This document shows, in pieces, positions 1-10,051 of a DNA stretch of 64,000 bases. The stretch's first letter is position 1. Every line of letters begins with the position of its first letter. A program made the position numbers and the translations under genes. The notes beneath the pieces are model-generated. The model saw nothing but the letters and a program-made list of their open reading frames with translations. It searched no databases and was not told where the DNA came from. Origin of the DNA: Hydractinia symbiolongicarpus (Eukaryota; Cnidaria; Hydrozoa; Anthoathecata; Hydractiniidae); the NCBI RefSeq assembly GCF_029227915.1, contig NC_079884.1, positions 4,032,001 to 4,096,000 on the forward strand. The letters are read 5' to 3'.

Positions 1-361
1 GACCTAGTCCGGGGTATACGGGAAATGGCGGGTTTTCGTTTGCCGGCGATTAAATTTCTTTTATTCAGCGTCTCATCAAAAATGAAAACATTTTTGAAAA
101 CTACAAGTCTTATGCGTTTTAGTGGTGAAAAGATAAATTAAAAAATGGTTTTTGAAATGAGTTTACTCACAGGGTACTTTCTTTGTATACATTCGACTAT
201 ACCGGCCGAGTCCGGGATTTACGGGAAGTCGCGGGGTTTCGTTTGCCGGCGATTAAACTTCTTTTATTCAGCGTCTCATCAAAAATGAAAATATTTTTAA
301 ATACTACAAGTCTCATGGGCTTTAGTGGTGAAATAATAATTTAAATAATCGTTTGGGAAAT

Positions 362-564
362 GAGTTTACTCCCTGGGTACTTTCTTTGTATACTTTTGAC
401 TATACGGGCCGAGTCCGGGATTTACGGGAAATCACGGGTTTTCGTTTGCCGGCGATTAAACTTCTTTTATTCAGCGTCTCATCAAAAATGAAAATATTTT
501 TAAATACTACAAGTGTCATGGGCTTTAGTGGTGAAATAATAATTTAAAAAATCGTTCGGGAAAT
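362..564 (+). repeat. Representative 203-bp monomer
   Basis: One full unit, phased arbitrarily at gagtttactccctgggtac. Landmarks in order: palindrome gtatac (388-393); a GC-rich stem-loop (405-417); a gggatttacggg stretch; the GCCGGC palindrome (448-453) followed by gattaaac; the phrase tcagcgtctcatc; an A/T dyad (484-501); catgggctttagtgg or catgcgttttagtgg; and an A-rich run ending aatcgttcggg. It holds 77 G+C in 203 bp (38%) and 11 CpGs. The length is near one nucleosome plus linker, which is common for satellites. This copy belongs to the subtype with aaaatatttttaaatac. Confidence 0.95.
405..417 (+). other. Conserved GC stem-loop of the monomer (example)
   Basis: CGGGC-CGA-GTCCG can form a 5-bp stem with one G-T pair around a 3-base loop. 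Other subtypes have CGGGC-CAA-GCCCG (3647-3659) and CGGAC-CTA-GTCCG (2025-2037), both fully paired. The element occurs in nearly every monomer. A 5-bp stem is weak, and its function is unknown. Confidence 0.55.
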
Positions 565-685
565 GAGTTTACTCCCTGGGTACTATCTTTGTATATTTTG
601 ACTATGCGGGCCGAGTCCGGGGTTTACGGGAAATGGCGGGTTTTCGTTTGCCGGCGATTAAACGTCTTTTATTCAGCGTCTCATC

Positions 686-703
686 AAAAATGAAAACATT
701 TTT
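686..703 (+). other. A/T dyad of the monomer (example)
   Basis: AAAAATG-AAAA-CATTTTT is a perfect 7-bp inverted repeat with a 4-base spacer. It lies just after tcagcgtctcatc. The aaatattttt subtype changes the inner pair to G-T (484-501). The aaaataaaaac subtype breaks it. Confidence 0.6.
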
Positions 704-766
704 AAAAACTACAAGTCTCATGCGTTTTAGTGCTGAAAAAATAATTTAAAAAATCGTTCAGTAAAT

Positions 767-968
767 GAGTTTACTCCCTGGGTACTATCTTTGTATATTT
801 TGACTATGCGGGCCGAGTCCGGGGTTTACGGGAAATGGCGGGTTTTCGTTTGCCGGCGATTAAACGTCTTTTATTCAGCGTCTCATCAAAAATGAAAACA
901 TTTTTAAAAACTACAAGTCTCATGCGTTTTAGTGCTGAAAAAATAATTTAAAAAATCGTTCAGGAAAT
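767..968 (+). repeat. Representative 202-bp monomer subtype
   Basis: The unit is one base shorter because gtatacttttgac is replaced by gtatattttgac. It is linked to actatgcgggcc, a gtccggggttt core, aaatggcgggtttt, aaacgtc, and usually agtgctgaaaaaata at the far end. Several such units lie in a row at about 565-1170, and the subtype recurs throughout the window (for example 12600, 29940, 37560, 55430). The linked variants mark it as an old subfamily rather than random drift. Confidence 0.9.
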
Positions 969-2026
969 GAGTTTACTCCCTGGGTACTTTCTTTGCATAT
1001 TTTGACTATGCGGGCCGAGTCCGGGGTTTACGGGAAATGGCGGGTTTTCGTTTGCCGGCGATTAAACGTCTTTTATTCAGCGTCTCATCAAAAATGAAAT
1101 TATTTTTAAAAACTACAAGTCTCATGCGTTTTAGTGCTGAAAAAATAATTTAAAAAGTCGTTCGGGAAATGAGTTTACTCCCTGGGTACTTTCTTTGTAT
1201 ACTTTTGATTATACGGACCTAGTCCGGGGTTTACGGGAAATGGCGGGTTTTCGTTTGCCGGCGATTAAACTTCTTTTATTCAGCGTCTCATCAAAAATGA
1301 AAACATTTTTGAAAACTACAAGTCTTATGCGTTTTAGTGGTGAAAAAATAATTTAAAAAATCGTTCGGGAAATGAGTTTACACCCTGGGTACTTTCTTTC
1401 TATACTTTTGACTATACGGGCCGAGTCCGGGATTTACGGGAAATCGCAGGTTTTCGTGTACCGGCGATTAAACTGCTTTTATTCAGCGTCTCATCAAAAA
1501 TGAAAACATTCTTGAAAACTACAAGTCTCATGCGTTTTAGTGGTGAAATAATAATTTAAAAAATCGTTTAGGAAATGAGTTTACTCCCTGGGTACTTTCT
1601 TTGTATACTTTTGACTATACGGACCGAGTCCAGGATTTACGGGAAATCGCAGGTTTTCGTTTGCCGGCGATTAAACTTCTTTTATTCACCGTCTCATCAA
1701 AATTGAAAACATTTTTAAAAACTACAAGTCTCATGCGTTTTAGTGCTGAAAAAATAATTTAAAAAATCGTTCAGGAAATGAGTTTACTCCCTGGGTACTT
1801 TCTTTGTATCTTTTGACTATGCGGGCCGAGTCCGGGGTTTACGGGAAATGGCGGGTTTTCGTTTGCCGGCGATTAAACGTCTTTTATTCAGCGTCTCATC
1901 AAAAATGAAAACATTTTTAAAAACTACAAGTCTCATGCGTTTTAGTGCTGAAAAAATAATTTAAAAAGTCGTTCGGGAAATGAGTTTACTCCCTGGGTAC
2001 TTTCTTTGTATACTTTTGATTATACG

Positions 2027-2229
2027 GACCTAGTCCGGGGTATACGGGAAATGGCGGGTTTTCGTTTGCCGGCGATTAAATTTCTTTTATTCAGCGTCTC
2101 ATCAAAAATGAAAACATTTTTGAAAACTACAAGTCTTATGCGTTTTAGTGGTGAAAAGATAATTTAAAAAATGGTTTTTGAAATGAGTTTACTCACAGGG
2201 TACTTTATTTGTATACATTCGACTATACC
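2027..2229 (+). repeat. Representative 'gattatacggacctag' monomer subtype
   Basis: This subtype carries gattatacggacctagtccgggg, usually ends cttatgcgttttagtggtgaaaagataattt with atggtttttgaaatgag, and is normally followed by a monomer with tcacaggg, acattcgac and ataccggcc. The two-monomer order is kept at many positions (about 1210, 3040, 12830, 14450, 37780, 42240, 44500, 49970, 55650), so the pair moves as a cassette. Later copies near 56670, 60110 and 62540 have gcggttaaac and join a different follower (acatttctgaaaac). They look recombinant. Confidence 0.85.
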
Positions 2230-2980
2230 GGCCGAGTCCGGGATTTACGGGAAGTCGCGGGGTTTCGTTTGCCGGCGATTAAACTTCTTTTATTCAGCGT
2301 CTCATCAAAAATGAAAATATTTTTAAATACTACAAGTCTCATGGGCTTTAGTGGTGAAATAATAATTTAAATAATCGTTTGGGAAATGAGTTTACTCCCT
2401 GGGTACTTTCTTTGTATACTTTTGACTATACGGGCCGAGTCCGGGATTTACGGGAAGTCACGGGTTTTCGTTTGCCGGCGATTAAACTTCTTTTATTCAG
2501 CGTCTCATCAAAAATGAAAATATTTTTAAATACTACAAGTCTCATGGGCTTTAGTGGTGAAATAATAATTTAAAAAATCGTTCGGGAAATGAGTTTACTC
2601 CCTGGGTACTATCTTTGTATATTTTGACTATGCGGGCCGAGTCCGGGGTTTACGGGAAATGGCGGGTTTTCGTTTGCCGGCGATTAAACGTCTTTTATTC
2701 AGCGTCTCATCGAAAATGAAAACATTTTTAAAAACTTCAAGTCTCATGCGTTTTAGTGCTGAAAAAATAATTTAAAAAATCGTTCAGGAAATGAGTTTAC
2801 TCCCTGGGTACTTTCTTTGTATATTTTGACTATGCGGGCCGAGTCCGGGGTTTACGGGAAATGGCGGGTTTTCGTTTGCCGGCGATTAAACGTCTTTTAT
2901 TCAGCGTCTCATCAAAAATGAAAACATTTTTAAAAACTACAAGTCTCATGCGTTTTAGTGCTGAAAAAATAATTTAAAAA
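2027..2980 (+). repeat. Higher-order unit, 2,026 bp, partial copy 2
   Basis: This block matches 1-954 at a constant offset with several single-base differences. Near 2980 the partner continues with atcgttcagg while this copy has gtcgttcggg, which ends the match. The right part overlaps the start of the 1,395-bp duplication. Confidence 0.8.
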
Positions 2981-4229
2981 GTCGTTCGGGAAATGAGTTT
3001 ACTCCCTGGGTACTTTCTTTGTATACTTTTGATTATACGGACCTAGTCCGGGGTTTACGGGAAATGGCGGGTTTTCGTTTGCCGGCGATTAAACTTCTTT
3101 TATTCAGCGTCTCATCAAAAATGAAAACATTTTTGAAAACTACAAGTCTTATGCGTTTTAGTGGTGAAAAGATAATTTAAAAAATGGTTTTTAAAATGAG
3201 TTTACTCACAGGGTACTTTCTTTGTATACATTCGACTATACCGGCCGAGTCCGGGATTTACGGGAAGTCGCGGGTTTTCGTTTGCCGGCGATTAAACTTC
3301 TTTTATTCAGCGTCTCATCAAAAATGGAAATATTTTTAAATACTACAAGTCTCATGGGCTTTAGTGGTGTAATAATAATTTAAAAAATCGTTCGGGAAAT
3401 GAGTTTACTCCCTGGGTACTTTCTTTGTATACTTTTGACTATACGGGCCGAGTCCTGGATTTACGGGAAGTCACGGGTTTTCGTTTGCCGGCGATTGAAC
3501 TTCTTTTATTCAGCGTCTCATCAAAAATGAAAATATTTTTAAATACTACAAGTCTCATGGGCTTTAGTGGTGAAATAATAATTTAAAAAATCGTTCGGGA
3601 AATGAGTTTACTCCCTGGGTACTATCTTTGTATACTTTTGAATCTACGGGCCAAGCCCGGGATTTACGGGAAATCTCGGGTTTTCGTTTGCCGGCGATTA
3701 AACCTCTTTCATTAAGCGTCTCATCAAAAATGAAAACATTTTTGAAAACTACAAGTCTCATGCGTTTTAGTGTTGAAAAAATAAATTAAAAAATCGTTCT
3801 GGAAATGAGTTTACTCACAGGGTACTTTCTTTGTATACATTCGACTATACGGGCCAAGTTTTCGTTTGCCGGCGATTAAACCTGTTTCATTAAGCGTCTC
3901 ATCAAAAATGAAAACATTTTTGAAAACTGCAAATCTCATGCGTTTTAGTGGTGAAAAGATAATTGAAAAAATCGTTTCGGAAACGAGTTTACTCACAGGG
4001 TAGTTTCTTTGTATACATTCGACTATACGGGCCAAGCCCGGGATTTACGGGAAATCGCGGGTTTTTGTTTGCTGGCGATTAAACAACTTTCATTAAACGT
4101 CTCATCAAAAATGAAAACATTTCTGAAAACTACAAGTCTCATGCGTTTTAGTGGTGAAAATTAATTTAAAAAATCGTTCGGGAAATGAGTTTACTCCCTG
4201 GGTACTTTCTTTGTATACTTTTGACTATA
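2835..4229 (+). repeat. 1,395-bp tandem duplication, copy 1
   Basis: Seven monomers, one of them with a 25-bp deletion and one lacking a base, give 1,395 bp instead of 1,421. The block repeats at 4230. Its left edge is fixed by tatgcggg (2830s) against tatacggg in the following copy. I saw no mismatch between the copies in the stretches compared, including private variants such as tttttaaaatgag (3186), aaaatggaaat (3321) and ttgaatctacggg (3637). Confidence 0.9.
3811..3985 (+). repeat. Deletion monomer, 25 bp missing
   Basis: After cgggccaag the sequence jumps straight to ttttcgtttgcc (junction 3858/3859). The segment from cccggg to gcggg is lost, removing the right arm of the stem-loop. The identical junction recurs at 5253/5254 through the 1,395-bp duplication. 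I see no long microhomology at the junction. Confidence 0.9.
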
Positions 4230-5637
4230 CGGGCCGAGTCCGGGGTTTACGGGAAATGGCGGGTTTTCGTTTGCCGGCGATTAAACGTCTTTTATTCAGC
4301 GTCTCATCAAAAATGAAAACATTTTTAAAAACTACAAGTCTCATGCGTTTTAGTGCTGAAAAAATAATTTAAAAAGTCGTTCGGGAAATGAGTTTACTCC
4401 CTGGGTACTTTCTTTGTATACTTTTGATTATACGGACCTAGTCCGGGGTTTACGGGAAATGGCGGGTTTTCGTTTGCCGGCGATTAAACTTCTTTTATTC
4501 AGCGTCTCATCAAAAATGAAAACATTTTTGAAAACTACAAGTCTTATGCGTTTTAGTGGTGAAAAGATAATTTAAAAAATGGTTTTTAAAATGAGTTTAC
4601 TCACAGGGTACTTTCTTTGTATACATTCGACTATACCGGCCGAGTCCGGGATTTACGGGAAGTCGCGGGTTTTCGTTTGCCGGCGATTAAACTTCTTTTA
4701 TTCAGCGTCTCATCAAAAATGGAAATATTTTTAAATACTACAAGTCTCATGGGCTTTAGTGGTGTAATAATAATTTAAAAAATCGTTCGGGAAATGAGTT
4801 TACTCCCTGGGTACTTTCTTTGTATACTTTTGACTATACGGGCCGAGTCCTGGATTTACGGGAAGTCACGGGTTTTCGTTTGCCGGCGATTGAACTTCTT
4901 TTATTCAGCGTCTCATCAAAAATGAAAATATTTTTAAATACTACAAGTCTCATGGGCTTTAGTGGTGAAATAATAATTTAAAAAATCGTTCGGGAAATGA
5001 GTTTACTCCCTGGGTACTATCTTTGTATACTTTTGAATCTACGGGCCAAGCCCGGGATTTACGGGAAATCTCGGGTTTTCGTTTGCCGGCGATTAAACCT
5101 CTTTCATTAAGCGTCTCATCAAAAATGAAAACATTTTTGAAAACTACAAGTCTCATGCGTTTTAGTGTTGAAAAAATAAATTAAAAAATCGTTCTGGAAA
5201 TGAGTTTACTCACAGGGTACTTTCTTTGTATACATTCGACTATACGGGCCAAGTTTTCGTTTGCCGGCGATTAAACCTGTTTCATTAAGCGTCTCATCAA
5301 AAATGAAAACATTTTTGAAAACTGCAAATCTCATGCGTTTTAGTGGTGAAAAGATAATTGAAAAAATCGTTTCGGAAACGAGTTTACTCACAGGGTAGTT
5401 TCTTTGTATACATTCGACTATACGGGCCAAGCCCGGGATTTACGGGAAATCGCGGGTTTTTGTTTGCTGGCGATTAAACAACTTTCATTAAACGTCTCAT
5501 CAAAAATGAAAACATTTCTGAAAACTACAAGTCTCATGCGTTTTAGTGGTGAAAATTAATTTAAAAAATCGTTCGGGAAATGAGTTTACTCCCTGGGTAC
5601 TTTCTTTGTATACTTTTGACTATACGGGCCGAGTCCG
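4230..5637 (+). repeat. 1,395-bp tandem duplication, copy 2
   Basis: This block matches 2835-4242 at +1,395. It diverges where gtccgtgattt (5635) replaces gtccggggttt (4240), so the exchange point lies in or just left of the GC-rich stem-loop. The deletion monomer is carried along (junction at 5253/5254). Confidence 0.9.
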
Positions 5638-7182
5638 TGATTTACGGGAAGTCGCGGGCTTTCGTTTGCCGGCAATTAAACTTCTTTTATTCAGCGTCTC
5701 ATCAAAAATGAAAACATTTTTGAAAACTACACGTCTCATGCGTTTTAGTGTTGAAATAATAAATTAAAAAATCGTTCTGGAAATGAGTTTACTCACAGGG
5801 TACTTTCTTTGTATACATTCGACTATACGGGCCAAGCCCGGGATTTACGGGAAATCGCGGGTTTTCGTTTGCCGGCGATTAAACCTGTTTCATTAAGCGT
5901 CTCATCAAAAATGAAAACATTTTTGAAAACTGCAAGTCTCATGCGTTTTAGTGGTGAAAAGATAATTGAAAAAATCGTTTCGGAAACGAGTTTACTCACA
6001 GGGTACTTTCTTTGTATACATTCGACTATACGGGCCAAGCCCGGGATTTACGGGAAATCGCGGGTTTTTGTATGCTGGCGATTAAACAACTTCCATTGAA
6101 CGTCTCATCAAAAATGAAAACATTTCTGAAAACTACAAGTCTCATGCGTTTTAGTGGTGAAAATTAATTTAAAAAATCGTTCGGGAAATGAGTTTACTCC
6201 CTGGGTACTTTCTTTGTATACTTTTGACTATACGGGCCGAGTCCGGGATTTACGGGAAGTCGCGGATTTTCGTTTGCCGGCAATTAAACTTCTTTTATTC
6301 AGCGTCTCATCAAAAATGAAAACATTTTTAAAAACTACAAGTCTCATGGGCTTTAGTGGTGAAATAATAATTTAAAAAATCGTTCGGGAAATGAGTTCAC
6401 ACCCCGGGTACTTTCTTTGTATACTTTTGACTATACGGGCCGAGTCCGGGATTTATGGGAAATCGCAGGTTTTCGTTTGCCGGCTATTAAACTTCTTTTA
6501 TTCAGCGTCTCATCAAAAATGAAAACATTTTTAAAAACTACAAGTCTCATGCGTTTTAGTGGTGAAAAAATAATTTAAAAAATCGTTCGACAAATGAGTT
6601 TACTCCCTGGGTACTTTCTTTGTATACTTTTGACTATACGGGCCGAGTCCGGGATTTACGGGAAGTCGCGGGTTTTCGTTTGCCGGCGATTAAACTTCTT
6701 TTATTCAGCGTCTCATCAAAAATGAAAACATTTTTGAAAACTACAAGTCTTATGCGTTTTAGTGGTGAAAAGATAATTTAAAAAATGGTTTTTGAAATGA
6801 GTTTACTCACAGGGTACTTTCTTTGTATACATTCGACTATACCGGCCGAGTCCGGGATTTACGGGAAGTCGCGGGTTTTCGTTTGCCGGCGATTAAACTT
6901 CTTTTATTCAGCGTCTCATCAAAAATGAAAATATTTTTAAATACTACAAGTCTCATGGGCTTTAGTGGTGAAATAATAATTTAAAAAATCGTTCGGGAAA
7001 TGAGTTTACTCCCTGGGTACTTTCTTTGTATACTTTTGACTATACGGGCCGAGTCCGGGATTTACGGGAAGTCACGGGTTTTCGTTTGCCGGCGATTGAA
7101 CTTCTTTTATTCAGCGTCTCATCAAAATTGAAAATATTTTTAAATACTACAAGACTCATGGGCTTTAGTGGTGAAATAATAA
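5358..7182 (+). repeat. 1,825-bp tandem duplication, copy 1
   Basis: A nine-monomer block that repeats at +1,825 (7183-9016). Shared private variants are gtccgtgattt with gcgggctttcg (5635), actacacgtctc (5727), ttccattgaacg (6090) and ttcgacaaatg (6585). One difference seen is tttgtatgctgg at 6068 against tttgtttgctgg in copy 2. The right half is also the left end of the 8,213-bp block. Confidence 0.88.
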
Positions 7183-9016
7183 TTTAAAAAATCGTTTCGG
7201 AAACGAGTTTACTCACAGGGTAGTTTCTTTGTATACATTCGACTATACGGGCCAAGCCCGGGATTTACGGGAAATCGCGGGTTTTTGTTTGCTGGCGATT
7301 AAACAACTTTCATTAAACGTCTCATCAAAAATGAAAACATTTCTGAAAACTACAAGTCTCATGCGTTTTAGTGGTGAAAATTAATTTAAAAAATCGTTCG
7401 GGAAATGAGTTTACTCCCTGGGTACTTTCTTTGTATACTTTTGACTATACGGGCCGAGTCCGTGATTTACGGGAAGTCGCGGGCTTTCGTTTGCCGGCAA
7501 TTAAACTTCTTTTATTCAGCGTCTCATCAAAAATGAAAACATTTTTGAAAACTACACGTCTCATGCGTTTTAGTGTTGAAATAATAAATTAAAAAATCGT
7601 TCTGGAAATGAGTTTACTCACAGGGTACTTTCTTTGTATACATTCGACTATACGGGCCAAGCCCGGGATTTACGGGAAATCGCGGGTTTTCGTTTGCCGG
7701 CGATTAAACCTGTTTCATTAAGCGTCTCATCAAAAATGAAAACATTTTTGAAAACTGCAAGTCTCATGCGTTTTAGTGGTGAAAAGATAATTGAAAAAAT
7801 CGTTTCGGAAACGAGTTTACTCACAGGGTACTTTCTTTGTATACATTCGACTATACGGGCCAAGCCCGGGATTTACGGGAAATCGCGGGTTTTTGTTTGC
7901 TGGCGATTAAACAACTTCCATTGAACGTCTCATCAAAAATGAAAACATTTCTGAAAACTACAAGTCTCATGCGTTTTAGTGGTGAAAATTAATTTAAAAA
8001 ATCGTTCGGGAAATGAGTTTACTCCCTGGGTACTTTCTTTGTATACTTTTGACTATACGGGCCGAGTCCGGGATTTACGGGAAGTCGCGGATTTTCGTTT
8101 GCCGGCAATTAAACTTCTTTTATTCAGCGTCTCATCAAAAATGAAAACATTTTTAAAAACTACAAGTCTCATGGGCTTTAGTGGTGAAATAATAATTTAA
8201 AAAATCGTTCGGGAAATGAGTTCACACCCCGGGTACTTTCTTTGTATACTTTTGACTATACGGGCCGAGTCCGGGATTTATGGGAAATCGCAGGTTTTCG
8301 TTTGCCGGCTATTAAACTTCTTTTATTCAGCGTCTCATCAAAAATGAAAACATTTTTAAAAACTACAAGTCTCATGCGTTTTAGTGGTGAAAAAATAATT
8401 TAAAAAATCGTTCGACAAATGAGTTTACTCCCTGGGTACTTTCTTTGTATACTTTTGACTATACGGGCCGAGTCCGGGATTTACGGGAAGTCGCGGGTTT
8501 TCGTTTGCCGGCGATTAAACTTCTTTTATTCAGCGTCTCATCAAAAATGAAAACATTTTTGAAAACTACAAGTCTTATGCGTTTTAGTGGTGAAAAGATA
8601 ATTTAAAAAATGGTTTTTGAAATGAGTTTACTCACAGGGTACTTTCTTTGTATACATTCGACTATACCGGCCGAGTCCGGGATTTACGGGAAGTCGCGGG
8701 TTTTCGTTTGCCGGCGATTAAACTTCTTTTATTCAGCGTCTCATCAAAAATGAAAATATTTTTAAATACTACAAGTCTCATGGGCTTTAGTGGTGAAATA
8801 ATAATTTAAAAAATCGTTCGGGAAATGAGTTTACTCCCTGGGTACTTTCTTTGTATACTTTTGACTATACGGGCCGAGTCCGGGATTTACGGGAAGTCAC
8901 GGGTTTTCGTTTGCCGGCGATTGAACTTCTTTTATTCAGCGTCTCATCAAAATTGAAAATATTTTTAAATACTACAAGACTCATGGGCTTTAGTGGTGAA
9001 ATAATAATTTAAAAAA
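7183..9016 (+). repeat. 1,825-bp tandem duplication, copy 2
   Basis: This block starts within ttaaaaaatcgtttcgg (about 7183), where a gtgaaataataattt monomer joins the tcgtttcggaaacgag type. The join is an internal breakpoint not found in copy 1. It ends near 9016, where tcgttgggg replaces tcgtttcgg. A further copy, from the same join onward, lies at about 15396 because the block was carried by the 8,213-bp duplication. Confidence 0.85.
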
Positions 9017-9256
9017 TCGTTGGGGAAATGAGTTTACTCCCCGGGTACTATCTTTGTATACTTTTGACTCTACGGGCCAAGCCCGGGATTTACGGGAAAT
9101 CTCGGGTTTTCGTTTTCCGGCGATTAAACCTCTTTCATTAAGCGTCTCATCAAAAATGAAAACATTTTTGAAAACTACAAGTCTCATGCGTTTTAGTGTT
9201 GAATAAATAAATTAAAAAATCGTTCTGGAAATGAGTTTACTCACAGGGTACTTTCT

Positions 9257-9459
9257 TTGTATACATTCGACTATACGGGCCAAGCCCGGGATTTACGGGA
9301 AATCGCGGGTTTTCGTTTGCCGGCGATTAAACCTGTTTCATTAAGCGTCTCATCAAAAATGAAAACATTTTTGAAAACTGCAAATCTCATGCGTTTTAGT
9401 GGTGAAAAGATAATTGAAAAAATCGTTTCGGAAACGAGTTAACTCACAGGGTACTTTCT
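9257..9459 (+). repeat. Representative 'acattcgac / ccaagccc' monomer subtype
   Basis: Units of this subtype carry tcacagggtac, gtatacattcgac and cgggccaagcccggg, and commonly cattaagcgtctc instead of attcagcgtctc. They often also carry acatttctgaaaac or gaaaactgcaa. In these units gtatacatt contains the palindrome tgtataca. Runs of this subtype occupy about 3810-4100, 5770-6130 and 9220-10310, and it recurs singly elsewhere. Confidence 0.85.
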
Positions 9460-9944
9460 TTGTATACATTCGACTATACGGGCCAAGCCCGGGATTTACG
9501 GGAAATCGCAGGTTTTTGTTTGCTGGCGATTAAACAACTTTCATTAAACGTCTCAACAAAAATGAAAACATTTCTGAAAACTACAAGTCTCATGCGTTTT
9601 AGTGGTGAAAATTAATTTAAAAAATCGTTCGGGAAATGAGTTTACTCCCTGGGTACTTTCTTTGTATACTTTTGACTATACGGGCCGAGTCCGGGATTTA
9701 CAGGAAGTCGCGGGTTTTCGTTTGCCGGCAATTAAACTTCTTTTATTCAGCGTCTCATCAAAAATGAAAACATTTTTGAAAACTACAAGTCTCATGCGTT
9801 TTAGTGTTGAAAAAATAAATTAAAAAATCGTTCTGGAAATGAGTTTACTCACAGGGTACTTTCTTTGTATACATTCGACTATACGGGCCAAGCCCGGGAT
9901 TTACGGGAAATTGCGGGTTTTCGTTTGCCGGCGATTAAACCTGT

Positions 9945-9950
9945 TTCATT
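9945..9950 (+). repeat. Putative target-site duplication, left (ttcatt)
   Basis: The ttcatt of the satellite phrase ctgtttcatt is followed directly by the T-rich end of the insert. Its partner is at 10046-10051, where the satellite resumes as ttcattaagcg. At six bases it could arise by chance, but it restores the empty site exactly. Confidence 0.55.
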
Positions 9951-10045
9951 TTTGATTTTTTTTGATTTTTTTTGATTTTTTGATTTTCTCTTTATTTAAC
10001 GTCGATAGATACAATAGTATTTAAATAACTAATTCAAATCGACAA
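9951..10045 (-). mobile_element. 95-bp retroposed fragment with A-rich tail
   Basis: This is non-satellite DNA inserted into a cctgtttcattaagcg site. The site is intact in sister monomers near 5886 and 9331. The insert lies between direct repeats ttcatt at 9945-9950 and 10046-10051, fitting a 6-bp target duplication. On the minus strand the body (10045 back to 9997) leads to AATAAA (9996-9991) and then an A-rich tail of tcaaaaaa-type units (9990-9951). A 6-bp inverted pair, gtcgat (10001-10006) and atcgac (10038-10043), could form a stem near the 3' end. This layout is that of a 5'-truncated non-LTR retrotransposon, a SINE or a processed transcript. The family is not recognised, and a simple-repeat expansion next to unrelated filler DNA is the alternative. 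Confidence 0.6.
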
Positions 10046-10051
10046 TTCATT
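10046..10051 (+). repeat. Putative target-site duplication, right (ttcatt)
   Basis: Right partner of 9945-9950. Removing the insert and one copy of ttcatt recreates cctgtttcattaagcg, as seen in neighbouring uninterrupted monomers. Confidence 0.55.

Larger units (their letters stand above)
1..2026 (+). repeat. Higher-order unit, 2,026 bp, copy 1
   Basis: A ten-monomer block. Its first bases (gacctagtccggggtatacg) recur at 2027, giving an offset of 2,026 bp that holds for about 950 bp. The true left edge of this copy is outside the window. Differences from copy 2 include agataaatt versus agataattt near 131, tttctttg versus tttatttg near 2206, and gaaatcacggg versus gaagtcacggg near 427, so these copies are older than the near-identical blocks to the right. 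Confidence 0.85.

Noticed and set aside
388-393. gtatac or tataatt-like words as promoters
   Set aside because: Such words arise in every monomer of an A/T-rich repeat, and no gene or consistent start context follows them.
362-564. CENP-B box in the monomer (tttcgtttgccggcg, and ttacgggaaatcgcggg)
   Set aside because: Neither fits the core nTTCGnnnnAnnCGGGn. The first has TTCG but lacks the A and CGGG at the right spacing. The second has TACG for TTCG and CGGG one base too far.
9951-9990. T-rich stretch as a bacterial terminator or simple microsatellite
   Set aside because: There is no GC stem before it. On the other strand it follows AATAAA and a unique body and is bounded by a short target duplication, which a retroposed tail explains better.
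10001-10043. gtcgat and atcgac as terminal inverted repeats of a MITE
   Set aside because: They are only 6 bp and do not lie at the ends of the insert. The T-rich 40 bp lie outside them, and the flanking ttcatt repeats bound the larger segment.
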